Assembly: GCA_036873755.1 (NCBI GenBank)
Contig: JAVTVY010018795.1
Location: 1 to 64,000, forward strand
Length of the DNA stretch: 64,000 nt
Reading direction: 5' to 3'
Source: Hanleya hanleyi
Taxonomy: Eukaryota; Mollusca; Polyplacophora; Lepidopleurida; Hanleyidae
Position 1 is the stretch's first letter. Every line of letters begins with the position of its first letter. The notes beneath the pieces are model-generated. The model was not told where the DNA came from, searched no databases, and saw only the letters and a program-made list of their open reading frames with translations. Made by a program: the position numbers and the translations under genes. Positions 44,736 through 55,050 of this stretch are shown here, piece by piece.

Positions 44736-47172
44736 GATAATGTTTCCTCATTTAACTCGCTTGTTCTCCTTTACAACATTGTAAGGCATTTTTCACTGGT
44801 GCGAATCGTCCTAAAAGCAATTTCGGAAGCTAACCTAACGTTGAAAAGTATGTCAGTTCGTCAGCCGTCAACATTAGCGAGCGTTCGTCAAACTTACCCT
44901 GCTAGTAAGATACATTGTATGTAATGTAGATAATCAAGCCCACATCGTCTACGACACTAAACACCCGGACAAACTTGTCTATTTTACGCTATATCTCACT
45001 GCTTAAATCACCACTCGAAACATCCTGACCAAATTACAATGAACGCTTCTATAGATGTATCTTAAGACGTTTCTAGCTTTTATGGTGAATACGTTCATTA
45101 CGAGTGTCATGCCCATGGGATATGAAAAGAAACGGAGTTACAACGACCTGTTCGCGTGCACGCTTCGTGACACCGATGAGTTATACAATTAACGAAGAGT
45201 GTATTTCTTTCCACCAAATTTACATGTGCATTACGCTGGCCCACGGAACTGAAAGCGATAAGAGACGTTGCTTATGGAGAAGTGCACTTTAGTCTTCCCC
45301 ATGGATTCTTTGACCTTTCGTGGTTCTGAGCACACAATATTGAGATTAACTGACAAAAACCCGCCATTCCCAGCAGTCTAGAGACAGTAACCACTTTAGA
45401 AAATATAGCGTTATACATCTCGGAGACCGCCTCTGCTTCTTCATTCTACGAAAGACCGCCATCCTAAGATGGGACTTTTCTGGGTTAACTTAAACCCATA
45501 CGGATTTGCGATGAAGCCACAATTCAATGTAGGTGGGCACATACGAACTTATAGCACAAATATCTGGGGTGTATCACCAAGTTGAATAAAGCAACTTGAA
45601 ATATGTCTACGCCAGATAAAAAAGTTTTGTTTGAGGCTATACGACGGCATAAAAAAGAACACTTAGACCATATTAAAATATGCTCATGGTGAGTATATGT
45701 TTCTAATATTACTCTAATTTTCGAAATCGTGTTTATTTGTTTGTTTGCTTGTTTGTGGACAATGTACGGGTCCAGTTTCGACGGAACGTCACACTTCGTC
45801 AGGACCGTGACTATTGGTAACTTAAAAGAACGATACATTTTTAAAAGGCTTGCAATGCCCATTGGGGTCAGGAATTTTGTTTGATATGACAAGCAAACCC
45901 CAACAAGCGTTCTGAGAACCCCAACATCTCGCCTTGCGGGGTCATCCGCCGAAGCTGCAGCAGTATTGATAGTATACATTTGAAGCAAACAATAACGTTT
46001 GATCACAAAACCGTAAAAATGTCAGGATAGCTATTGGGTTGGGTGAAATTGACTTAAACTTAAAAAAAACATGAAAAGGGGTACTTAACGCCCACCGGGG
46101 GCCGGGAACATAAAATGTACATCTACACACTGTGAAATGAGTTGCTCTATCTGTCGTCCTTGACATGTAGGATAGTATTAGAGGGGGTTCCAGAAGTGAG
46201 GGATGATGGAGCGTCAAAATGCGTATTTAACGGCGACTGGCGACCGAGTGTATCAAGTTTGACCGACTAGTAAGGCGTAAGTTTGTCAGGATAGCTGTGG
46301 CATCACTGAGAATGGCTTATGAAACACATACCGAAACAGGCATCAAACGCCAATTGACGGCCGGGAAATGTTTGGTCGGAAGGTTGAAAAACTTTGTCTA
46401 TATGTGGTCGTGAGATAGAAATTATCAAACATCACTAGAGCCAGGAATTAGCACGAGTTCCCCTCTTCTCATGGCCTCAATTAGAGTTGTATTGAGGTAA
46501 ATCTCTTCCGGTAGAAATTGGACAAACGATTGAAATTCCCATTCGACGGACGGATTTATGCTTGTTTCTATAATACCAAGTTGTCACATATCAGTGCATC
46601 CACGGCATCGAAAAATATGTTCTGTTTTCAATGTCAGTTGTACAGGAAGGTTATAATTTACCGCCTTTCGCCTTGTGGATTCATATGTGAATAAGTCTAA
46701 CGCCCTATAACCTGTATCGGAACTTCAGCTGACAGAGATATGATTGAGGGAACCGGACGATCCCATTATCGCAGATAAAAGAATTTAGTTGTTGCCGGCA
46801 TATCAACAAATAGCCTGATTTCCTTAATTGTTCGTAGCTTAGCAATGGTAACGATAAACGGCATATGGCATTCGAGGTGCCTGCCGTACCATTACATTAA
46901 AACTCTGATGATGAACATATCAATATTTTGTTGAGGTGACCAATACTTTCGGAATGTAAAAAGAATTGATCAGAATATATGCCCTAGTTTTGACATTGCA
47001 TTATTCACTGTTTGTCACGAAAAATAAATTGAACATATATCAGTAAATCGATGTCATTGGATAAAAGATGGTATTAAAGGAAACATCACTTGAAGATTCA
47101 TATGCACGTGTGAGTCACATTGACCATGCAAGCTGAACTGCTCTCTGATTTTGTATCGGGCAAAACGGGTCC

Positions 47173-48262
47173 AATTGGATTGTAATACCACTACCATAAC
47201 TTGTATCAATGGATTGTAATACCACTACCATAACCTGTATAAATGGATGGTAATACCACTACCATAACTTGTATCAATGGTATGTAATACCACTAACATA
47301 ACTTGTATCAATGGATTTTAATACCACAACCATAACTTTTATCAATGGATTGTAATACCACAACCATAACTTGTATCAATGGATTGTAATACCACAACCA
47401 TAACTTGTATCAATGGATTGTAATACCACTACCATAACTTGTATCAGTGGATTGAAATACCACTAACACAGCTTGTATCAATGGATTGTAATACCACTAT
47501 CATAATTTGTATGAATGGATTGTAATACCACTACCATATCTTGTATCAAGTGATTGTAATACCACTACCATAACTTGTATCAAGGGATTGCAATACCACT
47601 ACCATAACATGTATCAATGGATAGTAATATCACTATCATAACTTGCATGAATGGATTGTAATACCACTACCATAACTTGTATCAATGGATTGTAATACCA
47701 CTACCATAACTTGTATCAATGGATTGTAATACCACTACCATAACTTGTATCAATGGATTGCAATACCACTACCATAACATGTATCAATGGATAGTAATAT
47801 CACTATCATAACTTGCATGAATGGATTGTAATACCACTACCATAACTTGTATCAATGGATTGTAATACCACTACCATAACTTGTATCAATGGATTGTAAT
47901 ACCACTACCATAACTTGTATCAATGGATTGTAATACCACTACCATAACGTGTATCAATGGATTGTAATACCACTACCATAACTTGTATCAATGGATTGTA
48001 ATACCACTACCATAACGTGTATCAATGGATTGTAATACCACTACCATAACATGTATGAATGGATTGTAATACCACTACCATAACTTGTATCAATGGATTG
48101 TAATACCACTACCATAACTTGCATCAATGGATTGTAATACCACTACCATAACATGTATCAATGGATTGTAAAACCACTACCATAACATGTATCAATGGAT
48201 TGTCACACCACTACCATAACTTGTATCGATGGATTGTAATACCACTACCATAACTTCCCTTC
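47173..48262 (+). repeat. 34-bp minisatellite, about 32 units
   Basis: The unit GGATTGTAATACCACTACCA plus TAACTTGTATCAAT repeats almost without length change. Variants mark a higher-order pattern: the GGATTGCAATACC / GGATAGTAATATCACTATC pair recurs 170 bases (five units) apart, at 47585 and 47755. No coding frame spans it. Confidence 0.95.
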
Positions 48263-48286
48263 CTCCCTCCATACCTTGTGTCAATA

Positions 48287-48532
48287 ATTTGTACTAGATT
48301 TGTATCTAATACCGCTTATGCCGGTGCTAGGGGCCGTGTGGTCACGTCATCTAAGTTGCCACATGAACAGGTACAATAAAAGCGTACCTGAGATACAACA
48401 CATATTACGAATCGTTAGATTCTTGGTATGTGTTTTAGAATAGGTTAACCAGAATACTATACTGTGAAGCCATGTGACTCTGTCAGTATGTCGGCACCTC
48501 TTCCCACTTCCCTTATATGAGTTGTAATTTAA
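48287..48532 (+). repeat. 235-bp-family short repeat, copy 3
   Basis: Full-length match to 36812-37055. The hairpin is GGTAC-AATAAAAGC-GTACC at 48369-48387, followed by TGAGATAC. Confidence 0.85.
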
Positions 48533-48596
48533 TCGAAATACTCTTCATAATATTTCCCCATCTATCGAGGCATTTACACATATAAAGTCCTCCAAA

Positions 48597-48663
48597 TGAG
48601 TGAGTGAGTGAATATGATTTAACGTCGTTTTCAGCACTATTTCAGTCATATCACGACGTTCCT
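48597..48663 (-). repeat. Stand-alone SINE/LINE tail
   Basis: The minus strand reads CGTGATATGACTGAAATAGT, GCTGAAAACGACGTTAAATC and then the (ACTC)n run. This is the tail type that also ends the tRNA SINE (24300-24350) and the LINE at 61385-61430. Only the last about 65 bases are present. Confidence 0.65.
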
Positions 48664-50429
48664 CCAAATGATATGCCAGTATTTCGTATCACCAAACTGA
48701 ACATGAGGAGATAAGGACTATAAGCTTGATCTAACGCCGGTTTGACTGTGAGATAGTCATCTCATTGCGCGATTAGTTCTGTGTGATTTATGTTCTGTTT
48801 TCGTAGTTTGGTGGTTCGCTTTGCTGTCTACATATATCTCAATTCTTAAATGATTCTATGTGCTCTTCGTTGTGCTAGCCGACCTGCCTTATTTTGAAGG
48901 CTTTTTGGTATGCTCTTGTTCTGGAATGGTTCTGTATGGTTTCATCAAATTGGTTCTGTCTCTTTTCTTTTCTGCTCTCAAACCTTACTGTGTCTACATT
49001 ATCTATGATGTACAACCATCCCTGATGTATACATACAGGTGATTTGGGGGCTCGATGAATTTACTTTGTGTATATTATAACAGGTAAATATGGCGCTCAA
49101 CTGGAAATGATCAAGTTTGACCGCCATTTTTCGCGTTGACGGTCTCGCTCGGTTTCGGCGATCTGATCGGGTAAAACGACCAGAACGACATTAGACAGTA
49201 ATTTACCCCACAAACGTCGTATCAAGATAAAACATATGCATCTCTGATTAATTTATTTAAAAAGTTATAGTTCCTATTTTATCATATATCTCGGAAATAA
49301 ATCGAGGGGACTGACCAGTTCTGCCAGTCTTGTCAAACTAATCTGCACATGCGATTTATTTGGAACTAATGAAATGATATATAACATATTTGTTAATAGT
49401 ATTATAATCTCTAAACAATTATTTGCTCACATCGTAACTAAGCATTTCATTTACACGCGCTCACGAATATCCCGCTAATGCGTTGATAGGCTCTTTGAGA
49501 CGATTCTCCAGTGCAGGGTGGAAAAAAGAACACAAAACACAACAAGCTGAACACAAACGAAACAAGCGCTGGATGAGCGCAAAGACCTCCGTCGAGGTGA
49601 CAGGGTCCGTAGGGAATACATCACTAAATAACATAGGGCCGGAGGCCAAAGCTCAATTCTGCATTTGTTGGACGTTAACTTCACCAATGGTAATTAACCT
49701 GGGATTGAGGGTTCCCCACTAGCATGTCCAGCTAGGGATGTGGAAGTCACATTCCCCGCAAATAATTTTTGTCTGATTTCACGTGCTTGAAATATTGGGG
49801 TATGGAATAGAGTATATTGATGGAAAACCTGGAATACTGTTTGAGACATTAGGCTCCTTCCCACTCCCACCTCCCCCTGAGAGGACGCCCCCACCCAAAT
49901 CAACACGTTAGCGTCAGAAATGAGACCCTGTGTGCCTAGTTTTACCAACTTGCTTGTGATTTTGTGCTATAGGCCCTACACATCAACACTTCATATTTTG
50001 TATGTGTACAGTATAGCATCCTTATTGACAGAATCCTCTACAAAACACACCTAATTTTACCGACACTTCGTTCTGATCTGTCTCAGCATCATGTGATGAG
50101 GATTCAATGCGCTCGGAATAATTTTGTGTACTGGTGTTACAGGTCACCTTCACGATAATGTATCAATTACCATGAACTTGTACATGTATCACATTCATAT
50201 TGGTGATGACTGATGAGAATATTGCCCACATGGAACAAATGACTGGATTCCAGCGAATAAAAAGTTAATGTTAATCATAAACAACATACAATTAACAATA
50301 CTATCAAATAATTATGTTTATTCCTTGTCGACGTCAATATAATACAGACAATATTATGACTGAATCATGGTAACAGATATTCTACACTAAACTGAAGGAG
50401 ACCCATGATGCGTATTATATTATGTTGTA
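48664..50429. other. Unrecognised stretch
   Basis: No gene recognised. The frames at 49461-49722 (both strands) and 49694-49948 are short and without domains. Confidence 0.4.
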
Positions 50430-50473
50430 ATTACAAGCGTCTAGTCCGTCATCCATAATTCAGCCGTAGTCCA

Positions 50474-50701
50474 TTAGAGAATATCCGCGTCCATAATCCA
50501 AAGACCTATTCCATATAACAGTATTAGCACCAAATTCAAAAAGACAATCATAGTATACATAAACATAGGCTTGTTTCCTGCAAGAGAGAAGCGGTCAACA
50601 GTTTTCAATGATGCCGGCAAGACGTCATGATGTTCCAAAAATATCAAATCCGTATCGCTGATCAGTATTCTTAATCCATAATATTCGTTGTAAGTCGTCA
50701 T
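50474..50701 (-). CDS. Small 3' ORF of the Penelope-like element, one membrane segment
   Basis: MTTYNEYYGLRILISDTDLI then a central part and a hydrophobic stretch (MFMYTMIVFLNLVLILLYGI, residues about 49-68), ending GLWIMDADIL. It starts with ATG about 145 bases downstream of the RT stop. The same reading is visible with frameshifts in copy 1 (915-1135) and in part in copy 3. It may be a real second ORF or a 3' UTR kept for RNA reasons; no function recognised. Confidence 0.35.
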   Translation of the reverse strand: MTTYNEYYGLRILISDTDLIFLEHHDVLPASLKTVDRFSLAGNKPMFMYTMIVFLNLVLILLYGIGLWIMDADIL

Positions 50702-50845
50702 CTAAAGAATGATGTATCTCAGTCACGCTTTGATTGTGACTTCATATGAGTACCATGAGGATCTTGAAGTACATGGGTTCATACGGCCCCTAGCCCCGGG
50801 TTAAGCGGAATTAGACACAAGTTACGAAACGTAGCGCCATAGATC

Positions 50846-51630
50846 TTACACGCTACGTTCGTATTTTGCTATCGGCATGCGATATGTATCGCCAAATTTG
50901 AGAAACTTTGAGTGGAGGCGTTTGGTGGAATAGCCCTGGTTTATAAGTTTCTGTAACAATGTTTTGTGACGTTGATTAAAATCGTCACATTTAACACAGG
51001 ATCTAGCAAATGCTACTAAGCGAGATATGTATACGCCATATGCAGGTCCCACTGGAATATTACTGTCCAGAAAGGGATAGTTTACGATGTCGAAATTGTA
51101 ATCATCTCTTTTGTCATAAAGTCGACGAGAGAGAATGCCCGCTTCATTTTTTATAGAGATATAGATCTAAATATGATGTGCCTGTAGGGCTATCTGTAGT
51201 TTCCTTCAAATCCAGTGAAGGTTGATATATATCCTTCACTGCGTCATTTATATAGCGATTATCCACAGCGAGAAGATCGTCTATATAGCGTTTGGTGAAT
51301 GAGAAGGAACGGGCTTTGAATGGATCGATTTTTGAAAGCGCCTGCATATAGTCATATTCATAAGAGAACAGATACAGGTCAGCCAACAGGGGTGCACAAT
51401 TAGTACCCATTGGAATACCTATATGCTGCTGATATATTGTGTTGCCAAATTTCACATAGATATTTTTAATGAGAAATTCAAGCAACTCTATAAACAAAGA
51501 AACATCCCATGAATGATATCTCTTGTATGTAGTAGAGCTAAAGAATGCTTTATGGTTTCCGACATTAATATATCTACGATCAGTTTTCTTGAACACAGGT
51601 ACTATTAATGAACTTAGACGGTCAATAAGG
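50846..51630 (-). pseudogene. Penelope-like RT, C-terminal part
   Basis: From the SINE boundary: LSSLIVPVFKKTDRRYINVG, then HIGIPMGTNCAPLLADLYLF, then RYIDDLLAV carrying the catalytic Asp pair (about 51300), SYLDLYLYKK, and after a break near 51140 GPAYGVYISRLVAFARSC, FNQRHKTLLQKLINQGYS and stop. The catalytic residues look intact. A frame break (51130-51145) and the SINE make it inactive. Confidence 0.8.
51619..51630. repeat. Target-site duplication, left, of tRNA SINE copy 2
   Basis: CGGTCAATAAGG is repeated exactly at 51863-51874. Confidence 0.95.
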
Positions 51631-51862
51631 GAGGGAGGGAATTTGGCTTAATGTCACACTCAAGTTTGTTTCACTCATATGGGGACAGTCAGTTTGGTTG
51701 GTGGAGGAAGCCGGAGTACCCGGAGAGAACCACCGCCCTTCGGCAAGTAACTGACAAACTTTCACACATGGACCAACTGGGCTCGAACTCGTGCCGGTTC
51801 AGCGGTGTGAGGCTAGCGGTCACCAGCGAAGCGCCTTAGACCACTCGGCCACCGAGGGCCCC
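51631..51862 (-). mobile_element. tRNA-derived SINE, copy 2, inserted in the RT
   Basis: Reverse complement of the SINE at 24116-24352: A box on the minus strand at about 51839-51849 and B box at about 51781-51791, with the same body and (CCCT)n tail. Exact 12-bp flanking duplications place it within the RT codons for ...HQDLIDR/LSSLI. Exact duplications suggest a younger insertion than copy 1. Confidence 0.95.
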
Positions 51863-52330
51863 CGGTCAATAAGGTCCTGATGAGGGATTGTAGTATAGAG
51901 AGTCGAGAAATCCCATGTGGATACATGTCTGTACGGTATGTGACCAAAGTTCTTCCGTAACACATTTTGAGTTTTTCAATATCCACATACATTCAACGCC
52001 AGAGTTCTTAGAAATAGTGGCGCAATACCTTTAATGCTTTTACCTCCTGAAGGGCCCTCGTCAATAGGATTGAAAGAAGCTTGGTGGTGCAGCTTCTAGA
52101 ACCAGCTATGAATCTGGCTTTGTATGGTGATTTGTGCATTTTGGGAGTCCAGTATAGTTTTGGTATGTCGTTATGATTGGTTGGAAGACAAATACCTCTT
52201 TCTCTCAGAAACTTTTTGTGATTGTTAAATAAATCTTCCAGAGTAAATGCAGTTTGATAGTAAGTAGACGTATTTGATGAAGATAGGTCTACACTCAATT
52301 CTTTAACCAGCACCTGATAATAGTAATATT
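51863..52330 (-). pseudogene. Penelope-like RT, N-terminal part
   Basis: The frame 52008-52313 reads IPKLYWTPKMHKSPYKARFI and SCTTKLLSILLT, the typical first RT blocks. After a frameshift near 52025 it reads NSGVECMWILKNS, and after another near 51965 KNFGHIPYRHVSTWDFSTLY then TTIPHQDLIDR. WDFSTLYTTIPH carries the first catalytic Asp. The 5' limit is a truncation near 52330. Confidence 0.8.
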
Positions 52331-54690
52331 TACATATGAATATTATATTATTCGGAGCTAATCACTTGCTAATCTCGATTATGTTGCTTATTGTGAAAAT
52401 AAATTAAGTTATAAAAATAAATTTAGTATGATTGCCCATTGCCCTCAAATTAGAAATATCTTCAGCAGCTAAAGTTAAGCCAATCATAACAATATATAGC
52501 ACCATGGTATTGTAATATCACCCAGGTATTGATCTTTAGTTCAGAATGTAATGAGATACATATATACCTGTTCTTTGTGTTATTCTGTATGCAGTTCATT
52601 CTATATGTATTTTATACATGTACATATACCAGAAGTGGAATTGAAATTTGAATAAAATAATCAAAATATGTTCGGTTTTTACCTCTACTCAGGAAATGAA
52701 GTCTTTGTTTCTAGAAGCTAAATCATTTTAGACACTCAAGTCCTTACCTGGTCAAGGGAGATAATTTTGTAAAAAAAAAACAAACAAAAAAACAAGTATA
52801 GATCCACACTGGTGCAGAGCAGAAAGTTTTATGACCTTTGATGATATTTGTGGAGCATGCTGCAGGACTTCAACTTCCATGAATCTGATATTATCCACAC
52901 AATCCCATTCTACATGATATTTTTGCCATAGCACCGATAAACTAGATCCCTTCATTTATGTGTTCTAGATCCAGGAGCTATTGGGAGCTGCAGGTTTTGT
53001 AAAAGTTAGATCCAATTATTCTGAGAGAAGGAATGGTTGTTTTAAGTTAGAACTGGGCATCCTTGAAAATGTCTGACCGATTGACACATGTATCACTCTG
53101 CCGGTGGTCATTACATGCGTAATATTTATTTCCTGAGGAAGCAGCTGATATCCAATGTGTGTGTGTTTGGACATCCAATGTGTTGGTTGTGGCCAATCAC
53201 TGACTCTGATTTTCACCACCTTTGTCATTCCACACCTTTCTGACACAGCTGAACCAATCAATAGTCTGTTTTGGTTTTTCCATTTCATCCAGTACATCCA
53301 TTGTGTAACAGTCCTGTTGCATCTGATATCAGAAGTGCTGAATCCATGACCTGCAGGTTGGAATCAATTGTATACATATTTAATATCAAAACTCACTTCA
53401 TTGAAAATGTTTATGGCCTTCATTATATTTCATTCTTTCGAAATCCATTACACCAGTTTGCACCTTTCATATGTGTGCTTAATAGAACTGGGACCTGACC
53501 ATGTTACAAGAATTGCAAAAGTATTAAATGAGAACTGAGTACTATGAGAACTTAATCCAATCTATGAGTGATCAATAATGCGAATTCTGAAGAACGATGA
53601 TGGATCTTGACCACTGGTTGGATTGTTGGAGTTCATGTTAGTGGCATGACAGTATATCATAATCTAGAACAGGATTGTTTATATCAGTAACTTCTAGCTA
53701 GCAATATTTTGACAAACGAAAATTAGATCACAAAAGAGAATACGTATACTGTGTTTAAGGAATATTTCTTTCTCCCCAATGGAAGGTGAAATTTGAATGA
53801 TCTGTGCTGTCAGTATGTCTGATGTCCCCCCTTGCAAAGACAAGAAAATTTTCTATGTAATTTATTATTTATTGATATATTTATTGATTTTCTTTTTGTC
53901 TAATTGTCTTCTGTTCAAGTCATTTGGCATCGGTAAAACCAGACATGTATATCATGATCTCCTTCTTTCATCTCGTGATAGTGTCTGTTTGGTTCCAGAT
54001 CACGGGGGCTGAACAAAGCATGTGAAATGTGATCGTATGGCAAATAAATGCCCAGTGGTATGTCCAGGGCTTAAAACTAAAAAAAAATATATATATATAT
54101 ATATTTGAGAAAGGTTTCATCCATGCTATCAGTCAAAAATCTCAATAATGTAGGCCTGCATGCGGAATGTAGACATTCCTTTGTTTCAGCAACAATTCAG
54201 AATAAGATTGTGCTGTTGTCTTCCAGTCAGTGCGTGCATGACATGATGACATTTGATATGCAACAACAGCAACTTGGACTATTTGGTTGGCTTCGACATA
54301 AGTCATCAGCCGACAAATACTTTACGATATATAGAAATGGCGGGTGGTGTACTAGGAATCATTGTGTTGTAATGACATGAAATGCCAGCAATAAACTTAC
54401 CAGAAAAACGGGAAAATCGCATTGTCCATCTCTACAAGCTAGAGAGTGGCCATGTCTCCCGATGGAAGCGGCCAACATTACGTGTAACTCGTGAAGCATG
54501 ATGGGAGTGGAACCCAACTACAGAAGCAAGGCCCATTGAAATGCATTGCAATGAGGGTTCCCCATTATTTCGTTTTTGTCCAAAAAGAATGCCTCAAAAT
54601 TTCGTCGGAAAGCATGCTAAACCCTATTGGAAATCACATGAATCGTGGGTTTCCCATATGACAATTATTTGGAGGGAGATTTCACGTTGC
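52331..54690. other. Unrecognised stretch
   Basis: AT-rich with A-runs at about 52770-52795 and (TA)n at 54089-54104. Frames at 52752-52955, 53016-53297, 53271-53498, 53797-54012 (hydrophobic YVIYYLLIYLLIFFL) and 54105-54380 lack recognisable domains. Confidence 0.4.
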
Positions 54691-54699
54691 ATTCCTAGA

Positions 54700-54720
54700 C
54701 CTCCGTCTGATCGACGGAGG
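54700..54720. other. Perfect 8-bp hairpin
   Basis: CCTCCGTC-TGATC-GACGGAGG. It is followed by several GAACG/CGTTC inverted words (54730-54880). It looks like a folded DNA relic; role unknown. Confidence 0.5.
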
Positions 54721-54939
54721 TAAAAACGATGTTCGTCTCTTGGTGAACGAAAGGGATCGCCTCCTGGAGAACGGAGGAACTTCGTATTTTTACTTCTTTC
54801 ATTTTTTCGTCGTTTTACACGATAAGTGAAACGAAAGGTGTAGAATCGTTTCGTCTTTCAGCTTGGTTTTAAACGAAAGGAAATAGTAAGAAGATCTCAA
54901 ATCTTCTGAAAGCCCATATTCCGTTAGCCCTCTGAATGT

Positions 54940-55050
54940 GATGTATGGGGGAAGTGGCTGTTTCCACCCACCCCCCCCCCCCCCCCCCCTCAACATTTTC
55001 GTTATCTTTACGCCCAGCGAGCTGAAACTTAGCCACACATATCTTTTGGA
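54940..55050. repeat. Poly-C tract with MITE-like neighbours
   Basis: A run of about 18 C at 54971-54988 is preceded by GGGGGAAGTGGCTGTTTCCACCC and followed by GAGCTGAAACTTAGCCAC, which resembles GGAGGCGGAAACTTGGTGAC next to the G-runs of the piggyBac-type MITEs. Possibly a worn relative. Confidence 0.35.

Larger units (their letters stand above)
41250..46990 (+). repeat. Ancient tandem segmental duplication, block B
   Basis: Collinear with block A over its length. The offset drifts from about 8.0 kb at the start to 6.8 kb at the end because each block has private insertions. B-only insertions include the hairpin-unit cluster at 42040-42620 and the LINE end at 44040-44735. B lacks the 34569-35560 and 36812-37055 insertions of A. 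The longest open frame of the window (45524-46006, minus, 160 codons) lies here; it has no recognisable domain, and block A does not conserve it. Confidence 0.8.
50430..52330 (-). mobile_element. Penelope-like retroelement, longest copy (copy 2)
   Basis: Order on the minus strand: RT N-terminal block, RT core, C-terminal block, stop at 50846, then a 3' region of about 415 bases. The 5' end is truncated inside RT. The core is split by a tRNA SINE at 51631-51862. The 3' terminus ATTACAAGCG (plus strand) is shared by all copies. No GIY-YIG endonuclease follows the RT: after the VYISRLVAFARSC block and GDTYRMPIAKYERSV comes a stop. The RT resembles Penelope-like elements; the exact clade is unresolved. 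Confidence 0.75.

Noticed and set aside
45524..46006. Longest open frame (160 codons, minus) as a possible protein gene
   Set aside because: No recognisable domain, includes repetitive KQANKQIN-type sequence from a TTTG-rich run, and the homologous part of block A does not keep it open.
50700..50800. Hammerhead ribozyme in the Penelope-like 3' region
   Set aside because: Hammerheads are known in Penelope-like terminal repeats, but I could not find the CUGANGA plus GAAA core around the conserved hairpin; the nearby TGAGATAC does not fit.
53797..54012. Hydrophobic frame as a membrane protein
   Set aside because: The hydrophobic run comes from an AT-rich TTATTTATTG stretch, with no start context or neighbours that support a gene.
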